Origin: Treponema sp.
GTDB taxonomy: Bacteria > Spirochaetota > Spirochaetia > Treponematales > Breznakiellaceae
DNA: 35,241 bases
Reading direction: 5' to 3'
Assembly (NCBI GenBank): GCA_031268385.1
Contig: JAIRXH010000201.1
Location: 1 to 35,241, forward strand
In this document: piece after piece, positions 7,206 through 15,722 of the stretch
How positions within the stretch are numbered: the stretch's first letter is position 1
Layout: every line of letters begins with the position of its first letter
Program-made: the position numbers and the translations under genes
Notes under the pieces: generated by a model
What the model was told of the DNA's origin: nothing
Databases searched by the model: none
The model's input: the letters and a program-made list of their open reading frames with translations, nothing else

Positions 7206-9272
7206 ATGATTGTGGTTTTGTCAAAGTCGGTCAGTGCCCATGACAGGGAGTTGGTCCGCGCGTATCTGCGGGATCATGGTTTTACCGTGCGGGAACAGTC
7301 TTTGGGCGATGACGCCGTTATCGGCGCGTCGGGGAAGGGAACGGTTGACATGCGTGAACTGGGCCTGCTCCCCGGCGTTGAACGGGTCGCGGCGACATCC
7401 AGACCCTACGAGCTTGCGTCCCGCGAATTTCACCATGAAGATACCATTGTCGCCGTTGGGGCTTCCCCTTTTGGCGGGGACGCCGGCGCGGCGTTTCGTT
7501 CCGCCGTAAAAATAGGCGGTTCCAGAATAACCGTTATCGCCGGTCCCTGCGCCGTGGAAAGCCGGGAACAGATCCTGGAAACAGCCATGCGGGTGCGGGA
7601 ATCCGGGGCGGTAATGCTGCGGGGCGGCGCCTACAAGCCGAGGACCAGTCCCTACGCCTTTCAGGGGCTTGGCCTGGAGGGGCTTGAATACATGAAGCTG
7701 GCCGGGGAAGCGTGCGGCATGCCCATAGTTACCGAGGTTGTTTCCCCGGAACTGGCTGTTCAGATGCGGGAACTTACCGACATGTTCCAGATAGGCGCCA
7801 GAAACATGCAGAATTTTGAGCTTCTTAAAAAAGTGGGTTCCCTGGGAAAACCGGTGCTGCTCAAACGGGGGCCTTCGGCAACCATAGAAGAATGGCTCCT
7901 TTCCGCCGAGTATCTTCTTGCGTCGGGAACCTCCGACGTGGTTCTCTGTGAACGGGGAATAAGGACCTTTGAAACCTACACCCGCAATACGCTGGATATT
8001 TCCGCCATTCCCGTGGTCAAAAGCCTTTCCCACCTGCCGGTGATCGTTGATCCCAGCCACGCGGTGGGGATACGGGACAAGGTAAGCCAGGCGGCCCTTG
8101 CCGCCATTGCCGCGGGCGCGGACGGCCTTACTGTGGAGGTTCACCCCCGGCCCGACGAGGCCCTTTCCGACGGGCCCCAGTCGCTGTACCCCCAGCAGTT
8201 TGAAAAACTCATGCGGGATATAGAGGCCCTTGCCCCCGTGGTAGGAAAGGAACTTCTGCGGACTCCCCGGCCCCACCACGGGAAGGCGGCCGCGGGCGGA
8301 ACGGCCGTCATAAGGACCCCGGACGGGGAGGCGGCTTCCGGCGCCGGCGGCGGGAACCCGGCCGGAACGGGCCCGCGGCCGGAACGGCCCGGCGTTCCTT
8401 CGGAACTGCCTGTCGCCTTTTGCGGCGAAAACGGCGCCTATGCGGAACAGGCCCTGATGCGGGCCTTTGGCGAAGAAGCCGAACGGCTTCAGGCCGCCTC
8501 CTTTACCGGCGTTTTTGACGCGGTGCTTGACGGAAGCGCCGCCGCCGGGGTTGTTCCCGTGGAAAACAGCCTTGCCGGTTCTGTCCATGAAAATTACGAT
8601 CTCTTCCTCCGTTATCCGGATATCGCCATAGCCGGGGAAATAAAACTCCGTATTGTCCATTGTCTTATTGCCTGCGAAAAGGCGGACATTGATTCAATCC
8701 GCACGGTACGCAGCCATCCCCAGGGATTCGCCCAGTGCAGGGAATTTCTTGACAAACATCCCTCGTGGATTCTTGAACCAAGCACCACCACCGCGACCGC
8801 CGTGGCTTCCGTTTCCCGCGAAGGGGCGGTCCATACCGCCGCCATCGCCGGTGAAGCGGCGGCGCGGGCCCACGGGCTCAAGGTGCTCCGGGAAGGCATA
8901 GAGACCAATCCCCTCAACTATACCCGCTTCCTCATCATTACCCGCCGCCATGAGCGGGACGGCGAACCCGCTGTGAGGCAGGGGATGGTTCCGCCAAGTC
9001 TCGGTTCCGATCCGCCCAACAAGGCAAGTATCGTCTTTTCGGTTCCCGATGAACCGGGAAGCCTTTTTGCCTGTCTTGAAATCATGGCCGAACGGGGGAT
9101 AAATCTTTCCAAGCTGGAGTCCCGGCCCATACAGGGCAGGCCCTGGGAGTATCTTTTCTACGCCGATGTAAGCATACCCGGAACCGGGGCTGTTTTTGGC
9201 GAGGTAATCGAAGCCCTCAAGGCAAAGACGCGCGACTTTCACTTCCTCGGAGCCTACCGGGGATCGCTGTAG
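7206..9272 (+). CDS. Fused DAHP synthase / prephenate dehydratase with ACT domain
   Basis: One 688-residue protein spans the first committed step of the shikimate pathway and the last prearomatic step of phenylalanine synthesis. Residues 1-72 are a ferredoxin-like regulatory domain. The type I-beta DAHP synthase (about 105-348) has AGPCAVES, KPRTSPY and DPSHAVG, with metal ligands Cys115, His285, Glu311 and Asp322. A Gly/Pro/Ala-rich linker (about 352-400) joins it to prephenate dehydratase (402-582), which retains the catalytic Thr-Arg-Phe at 573-575. An ACT domain (about 606-680) carries the Phe-binding LESRP motif. Feedback control could therefore act at both ends. No chorismate mutase is fused. 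No clear Shine-Dalgarno precedes the ATG, and the gene stands alone. Confidence 0.93.
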   Translation: MIVVLSKSVSAHDRELVRAYLRDHGFTVREQSLGDDAVIGASGKGTVDMRELGLLPGVERVAATSRPYELASREFHHEDTIVAVGASPFGGDAGAAFRSAVKIGGSRITVIAGPCAVESREQILETAMRVRESGAVMLRGGAYKPRTSPYAFQGLGLEGLEYMKLAGEACGMPIVTEVVSPELAVQMRELTDMFQIGARNMQNFELLKKVGSLGKPVLLKRGPSATIEEWLLSAEYLLASGTSDVVLCERGIRTFETYTRNTLDISAIPVVKSLSHLPVIVDPSHAVGIRDKVSQAALAAIAAGADGLTVEVHPRPDEALSDGPQSLYPQQFEKLMRDIEALAPVVGKELLRTPRPHHGKAAAGGTAVIRTPDGEAASGAGGGNPAGTGPRPERPGVPSELPVAFCGENGAYAEQALMRAFGEEAERLQAASFTGVFDAVLDGSAAAGVVPVENSLAGSVHENYDLFLRYPDIAIAGEIKLRIVHCLIACEKADIDSIRTVRSHPQGFAQCREFLDKHPSWILEPSTTTATAVASVSREGAVHTAAIAGEAAARAHGLKVLREGIETNPLNYTRFLIITRRHERDGEPAVRQGMVPPSLGSDPPNKASIVFSVPDEPGSLFACLEIMAERGINLSKLESRPIQGRPWEYLFYADVSIPGTGAVFGEVIEALKAKTRDFHFLGAYRGSL

Positions 9273-9344
9273 CGGACGTGGCGCCGCCTGTTCCTGCTGT
9301 TTGAACGTCCGGTTCAATGCCCCGGCGTTCCGTTTCCAGGCGGC

Positions 9345-10211
9345 TCATTTTTTCCGCAGTTCCCGTTCCTTGTATTTTCCCGGTGAAACGCCGTAGCGTT
9401 TTTTGAAGAGCCGGCAGAAATAATTCACGTCGTAGATGCCGCAGCGGGCGGCGGTTTCCTTGACGCTGACATTGTCTTCAAAAAGAAAGCCCATGGCGGC
9501 TTTAAGCCTGAGATCCTCAAGGTACATGCGGGGGCTCATTCCCATTTCCCTGCCGAAAAGGCGCGTGAAGTGGGATCGTGAAAGGCGCATGACTTCCGCC
9601 ATTTCTTCCACCGAAATGTCGCGGTACAGGTTGTCCCGGAGGAAAATTTTCAGATCGGCGAACTGCTCCTGTTCCGAAACGTTTCCGCCGCCGCCGGATT
9701 CTTCAAGCAGCTGCATGCACAGGCGGTATGTACAGCCGGAATTGACAAAGGGATTGTTTATCCTGCCCGAAAAGAGCCTTGCAAGGATATTGTACAGAAG
9801 CGAAATGGTTTTGGGCATTTTGTCCAGGGCCACGATGTTTCCAAGCTGCCGCTCAATCATGCGGTTAATTCTTGTCGCTTCCCGGCCCGTCATTACAAGG
9901 AATACAAATTCCCAGTGATCCGAATCTTCGGGAAGATAATACACGTGGGGTCCGGGAACGGAAACGATCATGAGGGAACCGGGCAGAAGATCGCGCTGCC
10001 CTTCGCGCAGATCGATGCGGCCGCGTCCCGAAAGGGTGTACTGCCATACCGCGTAGGCCGAAACTTCGTTTGTCTTTCCGTCGTTGTAATAGGCGGCGGA
10101 CGTTTCCCTGCTGTGTCCCGAAAGCACCGTCAGGGCATGGAGGGGAAATTTCCTGCTTGAATACCGCGAAGACAGACGTAGTATCGGAAGGGCGGAAAAA
10201 TCTGGTTTCAT
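9345..10211 (-). CDS. AraC-family transcriptional regulator
   Basis: A 288-residue activator. The N-terminal half (about 20-150) looks like the cupin-type AraC ligand-binding domain. The C-terminal region (about 185-285) holds two helix-turn-helix motifs, including the family signature DVNYFCRLFKKRYGVSPGKYKE and the upstream ISVEEMAEVMRLSRSHFTRLF. It diverges from the GH4 glycosidase and ABC genes, and the 145-bp gap carries a palindrome at 10278-10299. The likely role is sugar-responsive activation of that operon, with the inducer unknown. Confidence 0.93.
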   Translation of the reverse strand: MKPDFSALPILRLSSRYSSRKFPLHALTVLSGHSRETSAAYYNDGKTNEVSAYAVWQYTLSGRGRIDLREGQRDLLPGSLMIVSVPGPHVYYLPEDSDHWEFVFLVMTGREATRINRMIERQLGNIVALDKMPKTISLLYNILARLFSGRINNPFVNSGCTYRLCMQLLEESGGGGNVSEQEQFADLKIFLRDNLYRDISVEEMAEVMRLSRSHFTRLFGREMGMSPRMYLEDLRLKAAMGFLFEDNVSVKETAARCGIYDVNYFCRLFKKRYGVSPGKYKERELRKK

Positions 10212-10277
10212 GGCGTCATCCGGTTTTTCAGCATATCATAGCACGAAAAAAACGCAAGCCGGCCGTACGGTAAAACA

Positions 10278-10299
10278 TTTGTGCTATTAAAAGCACAAA
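10278..10299. promoter_or_regulatory. Palindromic operator candidate between araC-type and GH4 genes
   Basis: Eight-base perfect arms tttgtgct (10278-10285) and agcacaaa (10292-10299) surround an A/T spacer of six bases. It sits between the divergent regulator and glycosidase genes, about 58 bases before the GH4 ATG. AraC proteins more often use direct repeats, so a LacI- or Crp-like protein could also be the reader. Confidence 0.45.
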
Positions 10300-10356
10300 C
10301 GGCATATTTCGGTGTTACCCGGAACGATGTTATTGTATACGGGAAAGGGGGATTTT

Positions 10357-11676
10357 ATGAAGATTGCGTTTATCGGCGCGGGCAGCGTTGGTTTTACAAG
10401 GAAGATGGTCACCGATATTCTTTCCGTTCCCGAACTGCGGAACTGTGAAATTTCCCTCATGGACATTGACGGCGCGAATCTTGCGATGATCTACAACGTG
10501 CTTGAAAGGGACATCAAGGCCAATGGGCTTGCTTCCGTCCGTCTGACCCGCACCACAGACAGGCGGGAATCGCTTCGGGGGGCGAACTATATTTTTTCGT
10601 TCGCCAGGGTCGGCGGCCTTGACGCCTTTGCCATGGATGTGGAAATTCCCCTCAAATACGGGGTGAACCAGTGCGTCGGCGACACGATCTGCGCTGGGGG
10701 CATCATGTACGGCCAGCGGACCATTCCTGTCATCATGGATATTTGCCGTGACATAAAAGAAGTGTCCGAACCGGGCGCCCTGTTTCTCAACTATTCCAAT
10801 CCCAACGCCATGAATACTTGGGCCGCCAATACATACGGCGGCGTACAGACCCTGGGGCTTTGCCATGGCGTGCAGCACGGTCACACGCAGATAGCCGAGG
10901 TTTTGGGGCTTCCGGTTTCGGAAGTGGATATTGTCTGCGCGGGCATTAACCACCAGACATGGTATATACAGGTTCTCCACAAGGGAAAAGACATGCGGGG
11001 AAAACTTCTTGAGGGGTTCAAAAAACATCCCGTGTACAGCAAACAGGAAAAGGTCCGCATCGACATTCTTGAACGCTTCGGCTACTACAGTACGGAAAGC
11101 AACGGACACCTTTCCGAATACCTTCCCTGGTACAGGAAGCGCCCGGAAGAAATCGATCAATGGATAGATTATTCCGGGTGGATACACGGCGAGCCGGGGG
11201 GTTACCTCCGCTACTGCCGCGAGCAGCGCGCCAAATTCGAGGAAGAGGCGAAGCAGTATCAAACCATGGAAGCGGCGAAATATACCCCGGAAAACCGTTC
11301 CACCGAGCACGGTTCCCACATTGTCGAGGCTCTGGAAACGGGGCGGATATACAGGGGACATTTCAATGTGATAAACAGGGGCGCCATCGGTAATCTTCCC
11401 GCCGATTCGGTAGTGGAAGTTCCCGGTTATGTGGACGGCAGCGGCGTTTCCATCCCCCTTGTGGGCGATCTTCCCGCCCCCCTCGCGGCGATATGCAATC
11501 AAAGTATCGCGGTGCAGCGGCTCGCGGTGGAGGCGGCCCTTGAAGGCGATCCGCTGAAACTGAAACAGGCGATGCTTCTGGACCCGCTGACAGGCGCGGT
11601 GTGCAATCCGCCCGAAGTATGGGCCATGGCCGATGAAATGCTCAAGGCGCAGGCGCAATGGCTGCCGCAGTACTGA
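10357..11676 (+). CDS. GH4-family NAD-dependent alpha-glycosidase, probably alpha-galactosidase
   Basis: Glycoside hydrolase family 4 enzymes use NAD+ and a divalent metal to cleave glycosides by an oxidation-elimination route. A Rossmann nucleotide-binding start (KIAFIGAGSVGF) is followed by NYSNPN at 145-150, and metal-site residues Cys169 (GLCHG) and His199 (GINHQ). The start is placed at 10357 because aaaggggg precedes it; an earlier in-frame ATG at 10312 lacks a ribosome site. At 439 residues it has normal length. The adjacent ABC-type rather than PTS transporter, and the GDTxxAGGI stretch, favour an unphosphorylated alpha-galactoside or alpha-glucuronide/galacturonide substrate over a 6-phospho-sugar. 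The exact sugar is not determined. Confidence 0.85.
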   Translation: MKIAFIGAGSVGFTRKMVTDILSVPELRNCEISLMDIDGANLAMIYNVLERDIKANGLASVRLTRTTDRRESLRGANYIFSFARVGGLDAFAMDVEIPLKYGVNQCVGDTICAGGIMYGQRTIPVIMDICRDIKEVSEPGALFLNYSNPNAMNTWAANTYGGVQTLGLCHGVQHGHTQIAEVLGLPVSEVDIVCAGINHQTWYIQVLHKGKDMRGKLLEGFKKHPVYSKQEKVRIDILERFGYYSTESNGHLSEYLPWYRKRPEEIDQWIDYSGWIHGEPGGYLRYCREQRAKFEEEAKQYQTMEAAKYTPENRSTEHGSHIVEALETGRIYRGHFNVINRGAIGNLPADSVVEVPGYVDGSGVSIPLVGDLPAPLAAICNQSIAVQRLAVEAALEGDPLKLKQAMLLDPLTGAVCNPPEVWAMADEMLKAQAQWLPQY

Positions 11677-11700
11677 AGATAATGCCGGGAATGTCAAAGG

Positions 11701-11736
11701 AGGCGCTGATTGGCCACAGGTTAACCGGCGTTGTCC
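11701..11736. repeat. Family A dispersed palindrome, copy 3 (degenerate)
   Basis: cgctgatt and aaccggcg form imperfect arms around ggccacaggtt. The centre matches copy 1 in orientation. It lies between the GH4 gene and the promoter of the binding-protein gene. Confidence 0.65.
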
Positions 11737-11751
11737 GCAGGGCTGAAAAAT

Positions 11752-11781
11752 TTGACAAAACAGAACGGCGGGGTTTATCAT
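11752..11781 (+). promoter_or_regulatory. Internal promoter ahead of the binding-protein gene
   Basis: TTGACA (11752-11757) is followed after 18 bp by TATCAT (11776-11781), or after 17 bp by TTATCA. Transcription would begin near 11787, at the foot of a perfect 13-bp hairpin. This gives the transporter its own promoter in addition to read-through from the GH4 gene. Confidence 0.6.
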
Positions 11782-11784
11782 TAA

Positions 11785-11819
11785 GACTGTTCCAAAATCA
11801 GCCTGGTTTTGGAACAGTC
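11785..11819. repeat. 13-bp perfect hairpin at the likely 5' end of the transporter mRNA
   Basis: gactgttccaaaa (11785-11797) and ttttggaacagtc (11807-11819) flank a nine-base loop. No T-tract follows, so it is not a terminator. Sequence core ctgttccaaaa is shared with family B copies at 15631 and, loosely, 35115-35138. It would sit at or near the transcript 5' end and could protect the message. Confidence 0.6.
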
Positions 11820-11886
11820 CGTCTCAACGCGTTTATTTCAGGCCGGACGCATGTCCGGATTTTATATTTTTGAAAAGGAGCAAATC

Positions 11887-13554
11887 ATGAAAAATCATCG
11901 CAGACAGTTTATTTTCCTGCTGCTCGCCGTGTTTGCCGTCATTTCGGCGTCATGCCGGGGCAGGTCTTCCGCCGCCGTGAACGCGGCCGGATCACGGGAG
12001 GCCCAGCCCGTACCATCGGGGAATTGGGAGCAGCCCTACGCCGCCACGGTGCATCTTACCGCCGTCAAGTTTGAAGGCAACGATATTGTTTATGAGGGCG
12101 GGGACAGCTATACCAACAACCCCTGGACAAGGGCCTGGAAAGACAAATTGAACATCAATGTTACCTACGACTGGAGTGTCGCGGGCAACAATGCCGAATA
12201 CGACACCAAGCTGAATATGGCTATCGCGTCCGGAACCCTGCCGGATGTTTTCCGGTGCAACTATAATCAATTTCGCCAGTTGATGCAGGCCGGTCTTCTG
12301 CTGGACATTACCGATGCGTATCAAAACTACACTTCCCAGCGCGTCCGGGATTACGAAAAGACGGACCCCGACACCATCAAGACCGCCATGGAAAACGGCA
12401 GAATCTACGGCGTACCGAATTATTACTACGGCGTCATAGACCAGCCTCGGGATTTGTGGGTGCGCAAGGACTGGTACGAAGCGGCGGGCCAGCCCGCTGT
12501 AAAAACCGTAGCGGATTTTGAGAGAATGGCCAAAACCTTTATGAGCAGGTACGGCGGCTACGGTATTGCTACCAGCAACACGCTGGAAGAACTTTTTATG
12601 ACCGGCCCCATGTTCAATGTTTTCCTGGGCAACCCCGCCTCCAATAAAGATTTCTGGTACAAGGACGCCTCAGGGCGTATCAAGGCGGGGATTTCCCATC
12701 CTGAAGCGAAGACGGCCCTTACCTATTGGGCCAACTGGTATAAAGAAGGTATTTTGAGCCCCGACTTTGCCAGCACGGATTACAACAAAATGCTTGAAGA
12801 CATTGTAGTCGGCAAAACCGGCATGGAACCGTACTGGCAGTGGCAGGGCTGGCATGCGGGGCCCAACCTTGTGGCCGCCCAGGACAGCGACAACGCCTAT
12901 ATGATTCCCCTTCCGTTCCCCACCGTGGACGGCTCCCAGGTGATGGGTCAGGTAGACTTCCCCAACAGCTTCCTCTTTGTGGTCAACAAGAACTGCGCGA
13001 ACCCTGGGGCGGTTATGAAACTCCTGAGTTACACGGACAAGATCATGTTCGACCCCAACACCGTGCTTACCGAAGAGGAATTCCGCGCCTATACCGACGG
13101 CCAGCGTGAACACGTGCCGCAGCCTTTCGAGATCATAGACCCCAGCGCGGATATGCTCCAGTTTGTGCATGTGCTCCACGCCCTGAAAACCGGGGATACG
13201 AGCGAGTTGTTCACCTCCGGCATGAAGAAGAAGTACAGTGATTCCATCGCATGGCTGACCAATCAGGATTCGGGAGGCTTGGGCGCGTATCTGCAGCAGG
13301 GTTTTGACGGCTGCGCCTATGATCGCAGCAAGTTCCTCCTGGACAACAATTTCATCGTCAGGACCGATATGTGGGGCGCCCCGCCTGTAGACTTCGAAAG
13401 GACGGTAAACGCTTTCGACGTGGTGATACAGGGCTTTACCAAGATCATCCTGGGCCAGGAACCGGTGAGCTCCTACGACAGGATTATAGCCGACTGGTAC
13501 GCCAACGGCGGTCAAATTATGGAAGACGCCGTGAACCGGGACTACAACAAATAA
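11887..13554 (+). CDS. Extracellular sugar-binding lipoprotein, ABC type (LplA-like)
   Basis: Solute receptor of the carbohydrate ABC importer, 555 residues, within the large LplA-type class. The start at 11887 is supported by aaaggag eight bases upstream; a longer frame from 11809 would lose the signal. The hydrophobic signal peptide (FIFLLLAVFAVIS) ends in the lipobox ISASC with Cys23, so the protein should be lipid-anchored. The rest shows the family 1 binding-protein pattern, including ASGTLPDVF and many aromatic residues that usually stack on sugars. Two permeases follow. A strong hairpin at 13564-13601 separates them, as is common where the receptor is made in excess. Confidence 0.92.
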   Translation: MKNHRRQFIFLLLAVFAVISASCRGRSSAAVNAAGSREAQPVPSGNWEQPYAATVHLTAVKFEGNDIVYEGGDSYTNNPWTRAWKDKLNINVTYDWSVAGNNAEYDTKLNMAIASGTLPDVFRCNYNQFRQLMQAGLLLDITDAYQNYTSQRVRDYEKTDPDTIKTAMENGRIYGVPNYYYGVIDQPRDLWVRKDWYEAAGQPAVKTVADFERMAKTFMSRYGGYGIATSNTLEELFMTGPMFNVFLGNPASNKDFWYKDASGRIKAGISHPEAKTALTYWANWYKEGILSPDFASTDYNKMLEDIVVGKTGMEPYWQWQGWHAGPNLVAAQDSDNAYMIPLPFPTVDGSQVMGQVDFPNSFLFVVNKNCANPGAVMKLLSYTDKIMFDPNTVLTEEEFRAYTDGQREHVPQPFEIIDPSADMLQFVHVLHALKTGDTSELFTSGMKKKYSDSIAWLTNQDSGGLGAYLQQGFDGCAYDRSKFLLDNNFIVRTDMWGAPPVDFERTVNAFDVVIQGFTKIILGQEPVSSYDRIIADWYANGGQIMEDAVNRDYNK

Positions 13555-13563
13555 GCGCCTTTC

Positions 13564-13601
13564 GAAAACGCGGGCGGTGTGTACGCACCGTCCGCGTTTT
13601 C
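13564..13601 (+). terminator. Intra-operon hairpin / attenuator after the binding-protein gene
   Basis: gaaaacgcgggcggtg (13564-13579) pairs with caccgtccgcgttttc (13586-13601), allowing one wobble, with a six-base loop and a T-rich end. It lies between receptor and permease genes. It probably stops part of the transcription or protects the upstream mRNA, giving more receptor than permease. Confidence 0.7.
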
Positions 13602-13682
13602 TTTACAGGGGCCCCGGACGCGTGAGTCTGCCGCGGGCAGACGGTATAAAATTTCCTTAACGCCCGCAGCCCGGAGGGATGC

Positions 13683-14576
13683 ATGCTTGAACGTTTTAAA
13701 AGGGAATTGCCTTTACATATACTGCTTGTTCCCGGTATTGTTCTAACCTTTATTTTTTCCTATATGCCCATCTACGGGCTTATCATGGCCTTTGAAGATT
13801 ACAACCCCGGCCTGGGATTTTTCAGATCCCCCTGGACGGGCTTTGAAAATTTCAGAATGGTTTTTTCCCAGGCCCAGTTTCGGAACACGATTTTTAATAC
13901 CCTTTTTATATCCGTATTCAAAATCGCCATCGGCACCTTTTCTTCCGTGGTTTTTGCCCTGCTTCTGAACGAGATACCTTCCAACTTCAACAAAAGGCTG
14001 TTCCAGACCATTGTGTATATTCCCAACTTTGTATCCTGGGTCATAATGGCCGGTATTTTGTTTAATATCCTGGCCGCCGACGGGCCCCTCAATCTGCTCC
14101 TTGGCTTCTTTGGCGTCAAACAGGTTCAGTTTTTGTCAAATCCGGGGGTTTTTCGCTGGACCATTATCATGAGCGATGTCTGGAAAACTTTTGGTTTCGG
14201 CACGGTGGTGTACCTTGCGACCATCACGTCCATTGACCCCGGACTTTACGAGTCCGCCGTTATCGACGGCGCGGGCCGGTTCAGGCAGATTCTCCATATC
14301 ACACTGCCCAGTCTGGGCCCCATTATCGTCCTCATGACGGTGCTGGCCCTGGGGAATGTGCTGAACGCCGGTTTTGATCAGGTGTACAACCTGTATTCCC
14401 CCTCTGTGTATGTTTCCGGGGATATTATCGACACCTTTGTGTACCGGCTGGGGCTTCAGAACGGTAAATACTCTATCGGCACGGCTGTGGGTCTTTTCAA
14501 ATCCATTGTTGCCTGCATACTCATTTCGCTGTCTCTGTTCATTGCCGACAAGGTGGCGAATTACAAGGTTTTTTAA
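13683..14576 (+). CDS. Carbohydrate ABC transporter permease (LplB/UgpA-like)
   Basis: First CUT1-type permease, 297 residues with six TM helices. An opening FKRELPLHILLVPGIVLTFI and PMYG-like loop are typical of the LplB group. The EAA-type loop is at about 190-210 (YESAVIDGAGRFRQILHITLP). The start has GGAGG seven bases ahead. It pairs with the permease at 14646. No ATP-binding subunit is encoded in the operon, so a shared ATPase of the MsmX/UgpC kind must be supplied elsewhere. Confidence 0.93.
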   Translation: MLERFKRELPLHILLVPGIVLTFIFSYMPIYGLIMAFEDYNPGLGFFRSPWTGFENFRMVFSQAQFRNTIFNTLFISVFKIAIGTFSSVVFALLLNEIPSNFNKRLFQTIVYIPNFVSWVIMAGILFNILAADGPLNLLLGFFGVKQVQFLSNPGVFRWTIIMSDVWKTFGFGTVVYLATITSIDPGLYESAVIDGAGRFRQILHITLPSLGPIIVLMTVLALGNVLNAGFDQVYNLYSPSVYVSGDIIDTFVYRLGLQNGKYSIGTAVGLFKSIVACILISLSLFIADKVANYKVF

Positions 14577-14591
14577 CAGTTGAAGCGGAAT

Positions 14592-14619
14592 TTGTTCAAT
14601 AACTGAAGTTATTGAACAA
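14592..14619. repeat. 12-bp inverted repeat between the two permease genes
   Basis: ttgttcaataac (14592-14603) and gttattgaacaa (14608-14619) enclose a tgaa loop. It lies in the 69-bp gap between permease genes with no T-tract. The centre contains aactgaag, the reverse complement of the family B core. Confidence 0.6.
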
Positions 14620-14645
14620 CTCTAGTTTGTCAGGGAGGCGGAATT

Positions 14646-15533
14646 GTGATTTTCAGAACAAAAGGGCAGAAGATATTTAATTTTTTCAACTATATTTTTG
14701 TCACCGCGATCTGCCTGTCCTGTTTTTTACCGCTGTTAAATACTTTGGCGGTGTCTTTCAGTTCGCCGTCTTTTGTGGCCGCCGGCAAGGTGTATTTTTG
14801 GCCCAAGGGCTTTACGACCATGTCGTATGACTTCGCCGTCCGTAACGGCAAATTTCTGCGCGCCTTTCAGGTTTCCATACTGCGGTGTGTTCTGGGCGTA
14901 TCCATCAACCTGTTTATGATGGTAACGACAGCCTACCCTCTTTCCAAACCCGCCAGCCGCTTCAAGGCGAGGAATTTTTACACGGGTTTTTACATTTTTA
15001 CCATGCTTTTCGGCGGCGGGTTAATCCCGTACTACATCCTCGTTTCCCAGTTGGGGCTGATGAACACCATTTGGGCTTTGGTACTGCCGCTGTCCGTTCC
15101 GGTATATTCCATGGTCATTCTGATGAACTTTATGAGGAGCCTGCCCGCCGAACTTGAAGAAGCTGCCATGATCGACGGCGCGGGCCACTTCAGGACGCTT
15201 TTTTCAATTTATCTGCCGGTTTTGAAGCCGGCTCTGGCTACGGTGGGTCTGTTCGCGTTTGTGTACCACTGGAACGACTGGTTTACCGGAGCGTTGTTCA
15301 TGCATTCCCCGGAAAACTACCCCCTGCAAACCTACCTTCAAACCCTTCTGGTCAATTTCAGGGAAATGCTGCGGCAGTCAGGCTCGAATTATTACGAACT
15401 CTTGAGGCGGATGAACGAGCAGACGGGCAGGGCGGCCCAACTGTTCCTTGGCCTCGTGCCCATACTGGTGGTATATCCGTTTTTACAGAAATACTTTACC
15501 ACAGGCCTCGTGGTCGGCAGCGTGAAGGGCTGA
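14646..15533 (+). CDS. Carbohydrate ABC transporter permease (LplC/UgpE-like)
   Basis: Second CUT1-type permease, 295 residues. It has the family's N-terminal FNYIFVTAICLSCFLPLLNTLAVSFS helix and an EAA loop, ELEEAAMIDGAGHFRTLFSI (about residues 171-190). The ending FLQKYFTTGLVVGSVKG is characteristic of LplC. A GTG start is chosen because gggagg lies eight bases upstream. It forms the heterodimer with the 13683 permease and is the last gene of the sugar operon. Confidence 0.93.
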   Translation: MIFRTKGQKIFNFFNYIFVTAICLSCFLPLLNTLAVSFSSPSFVAAGKVYFWPKGFTTMSYDFAVRNGKFLRAFQVSILRCVLGVSINLFMMVTTAYPLSKPASRFKARNFYTGFYIFTMLFGGGLIPYYILVSQLGLMNTIWALVLPLSVPVYSMVILMNFMRSLPAELEEAAMIDGAGHFRTLFSIYLPVLKPALATVGLFAFVYHWNDWFTGALFMHSPENYPLQTYLQTLLVNFREMLRQSGSNYYELLRRMNEQTGRAAQLFLGLVPILVVYPFLQKYFTTGLVVGSVKG

Positions 15534-15592
15534 CGCGCTTTTTGCCCCGCCTGGGGCCGAAACGCGCCCTGTGGGAATTTGTTCTTTGTACT

Positions 15593-15675
15593 CTTCAGTT
15601 GACTGTTCAATTGTTAGAATTAACTTGAGGCTGTTCCAAAACTTCAGTTGACAGCTCAATTGTTAGAATTAACTT
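15593..15675. repeat. Two 34-bp direct repeats (family B) upstream of feoA
   Basis: Units at 15593-15626 and 15642-15675 begin cttcagttgac and end attgttagaattaactt; 32 of 34 positions agree. They are 49 bp apart and the gap carries ctgttccaaaa, the family B core. The last unit ends ten bases before the likely feo promoter region. Confidence 0.8.
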
Positions 15676-15685
15676 ACCTTTTAGT

Positions 15686-15717
15686 TTGACTTTATGATCA
15701 ATAATATTTAGATTGAT
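15686..15717 (+). promoter_or_regulatory. Probable feo promoter/operator region
   Basis: TTGACT (15686-15691) is a good -35. The A/T-rich stretch after it offers ttagat or tagatt near 15708-15714 as a weak -10 at 17-18 bp. An inverted pair, atcaat (15697-15702) and attgat (15712-15717), overlaps it and might bind an iron or oxygen regulator such as Fur or Fnr. Which one is not clear. Confidence 0.4.
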
Positions 15718-15722
15718 TATAG

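Noticed and set aside
7221-8660. 479-codon antisense ORF over the DAHPS fusion
   Set aside because: The plus-strand protein has full motifs; the antisense product shows none.
10330-11781. 483-codon antisense ORF over the GH4 gene
   Set aside because: Shadow of a strongly supported glycosidase frame.
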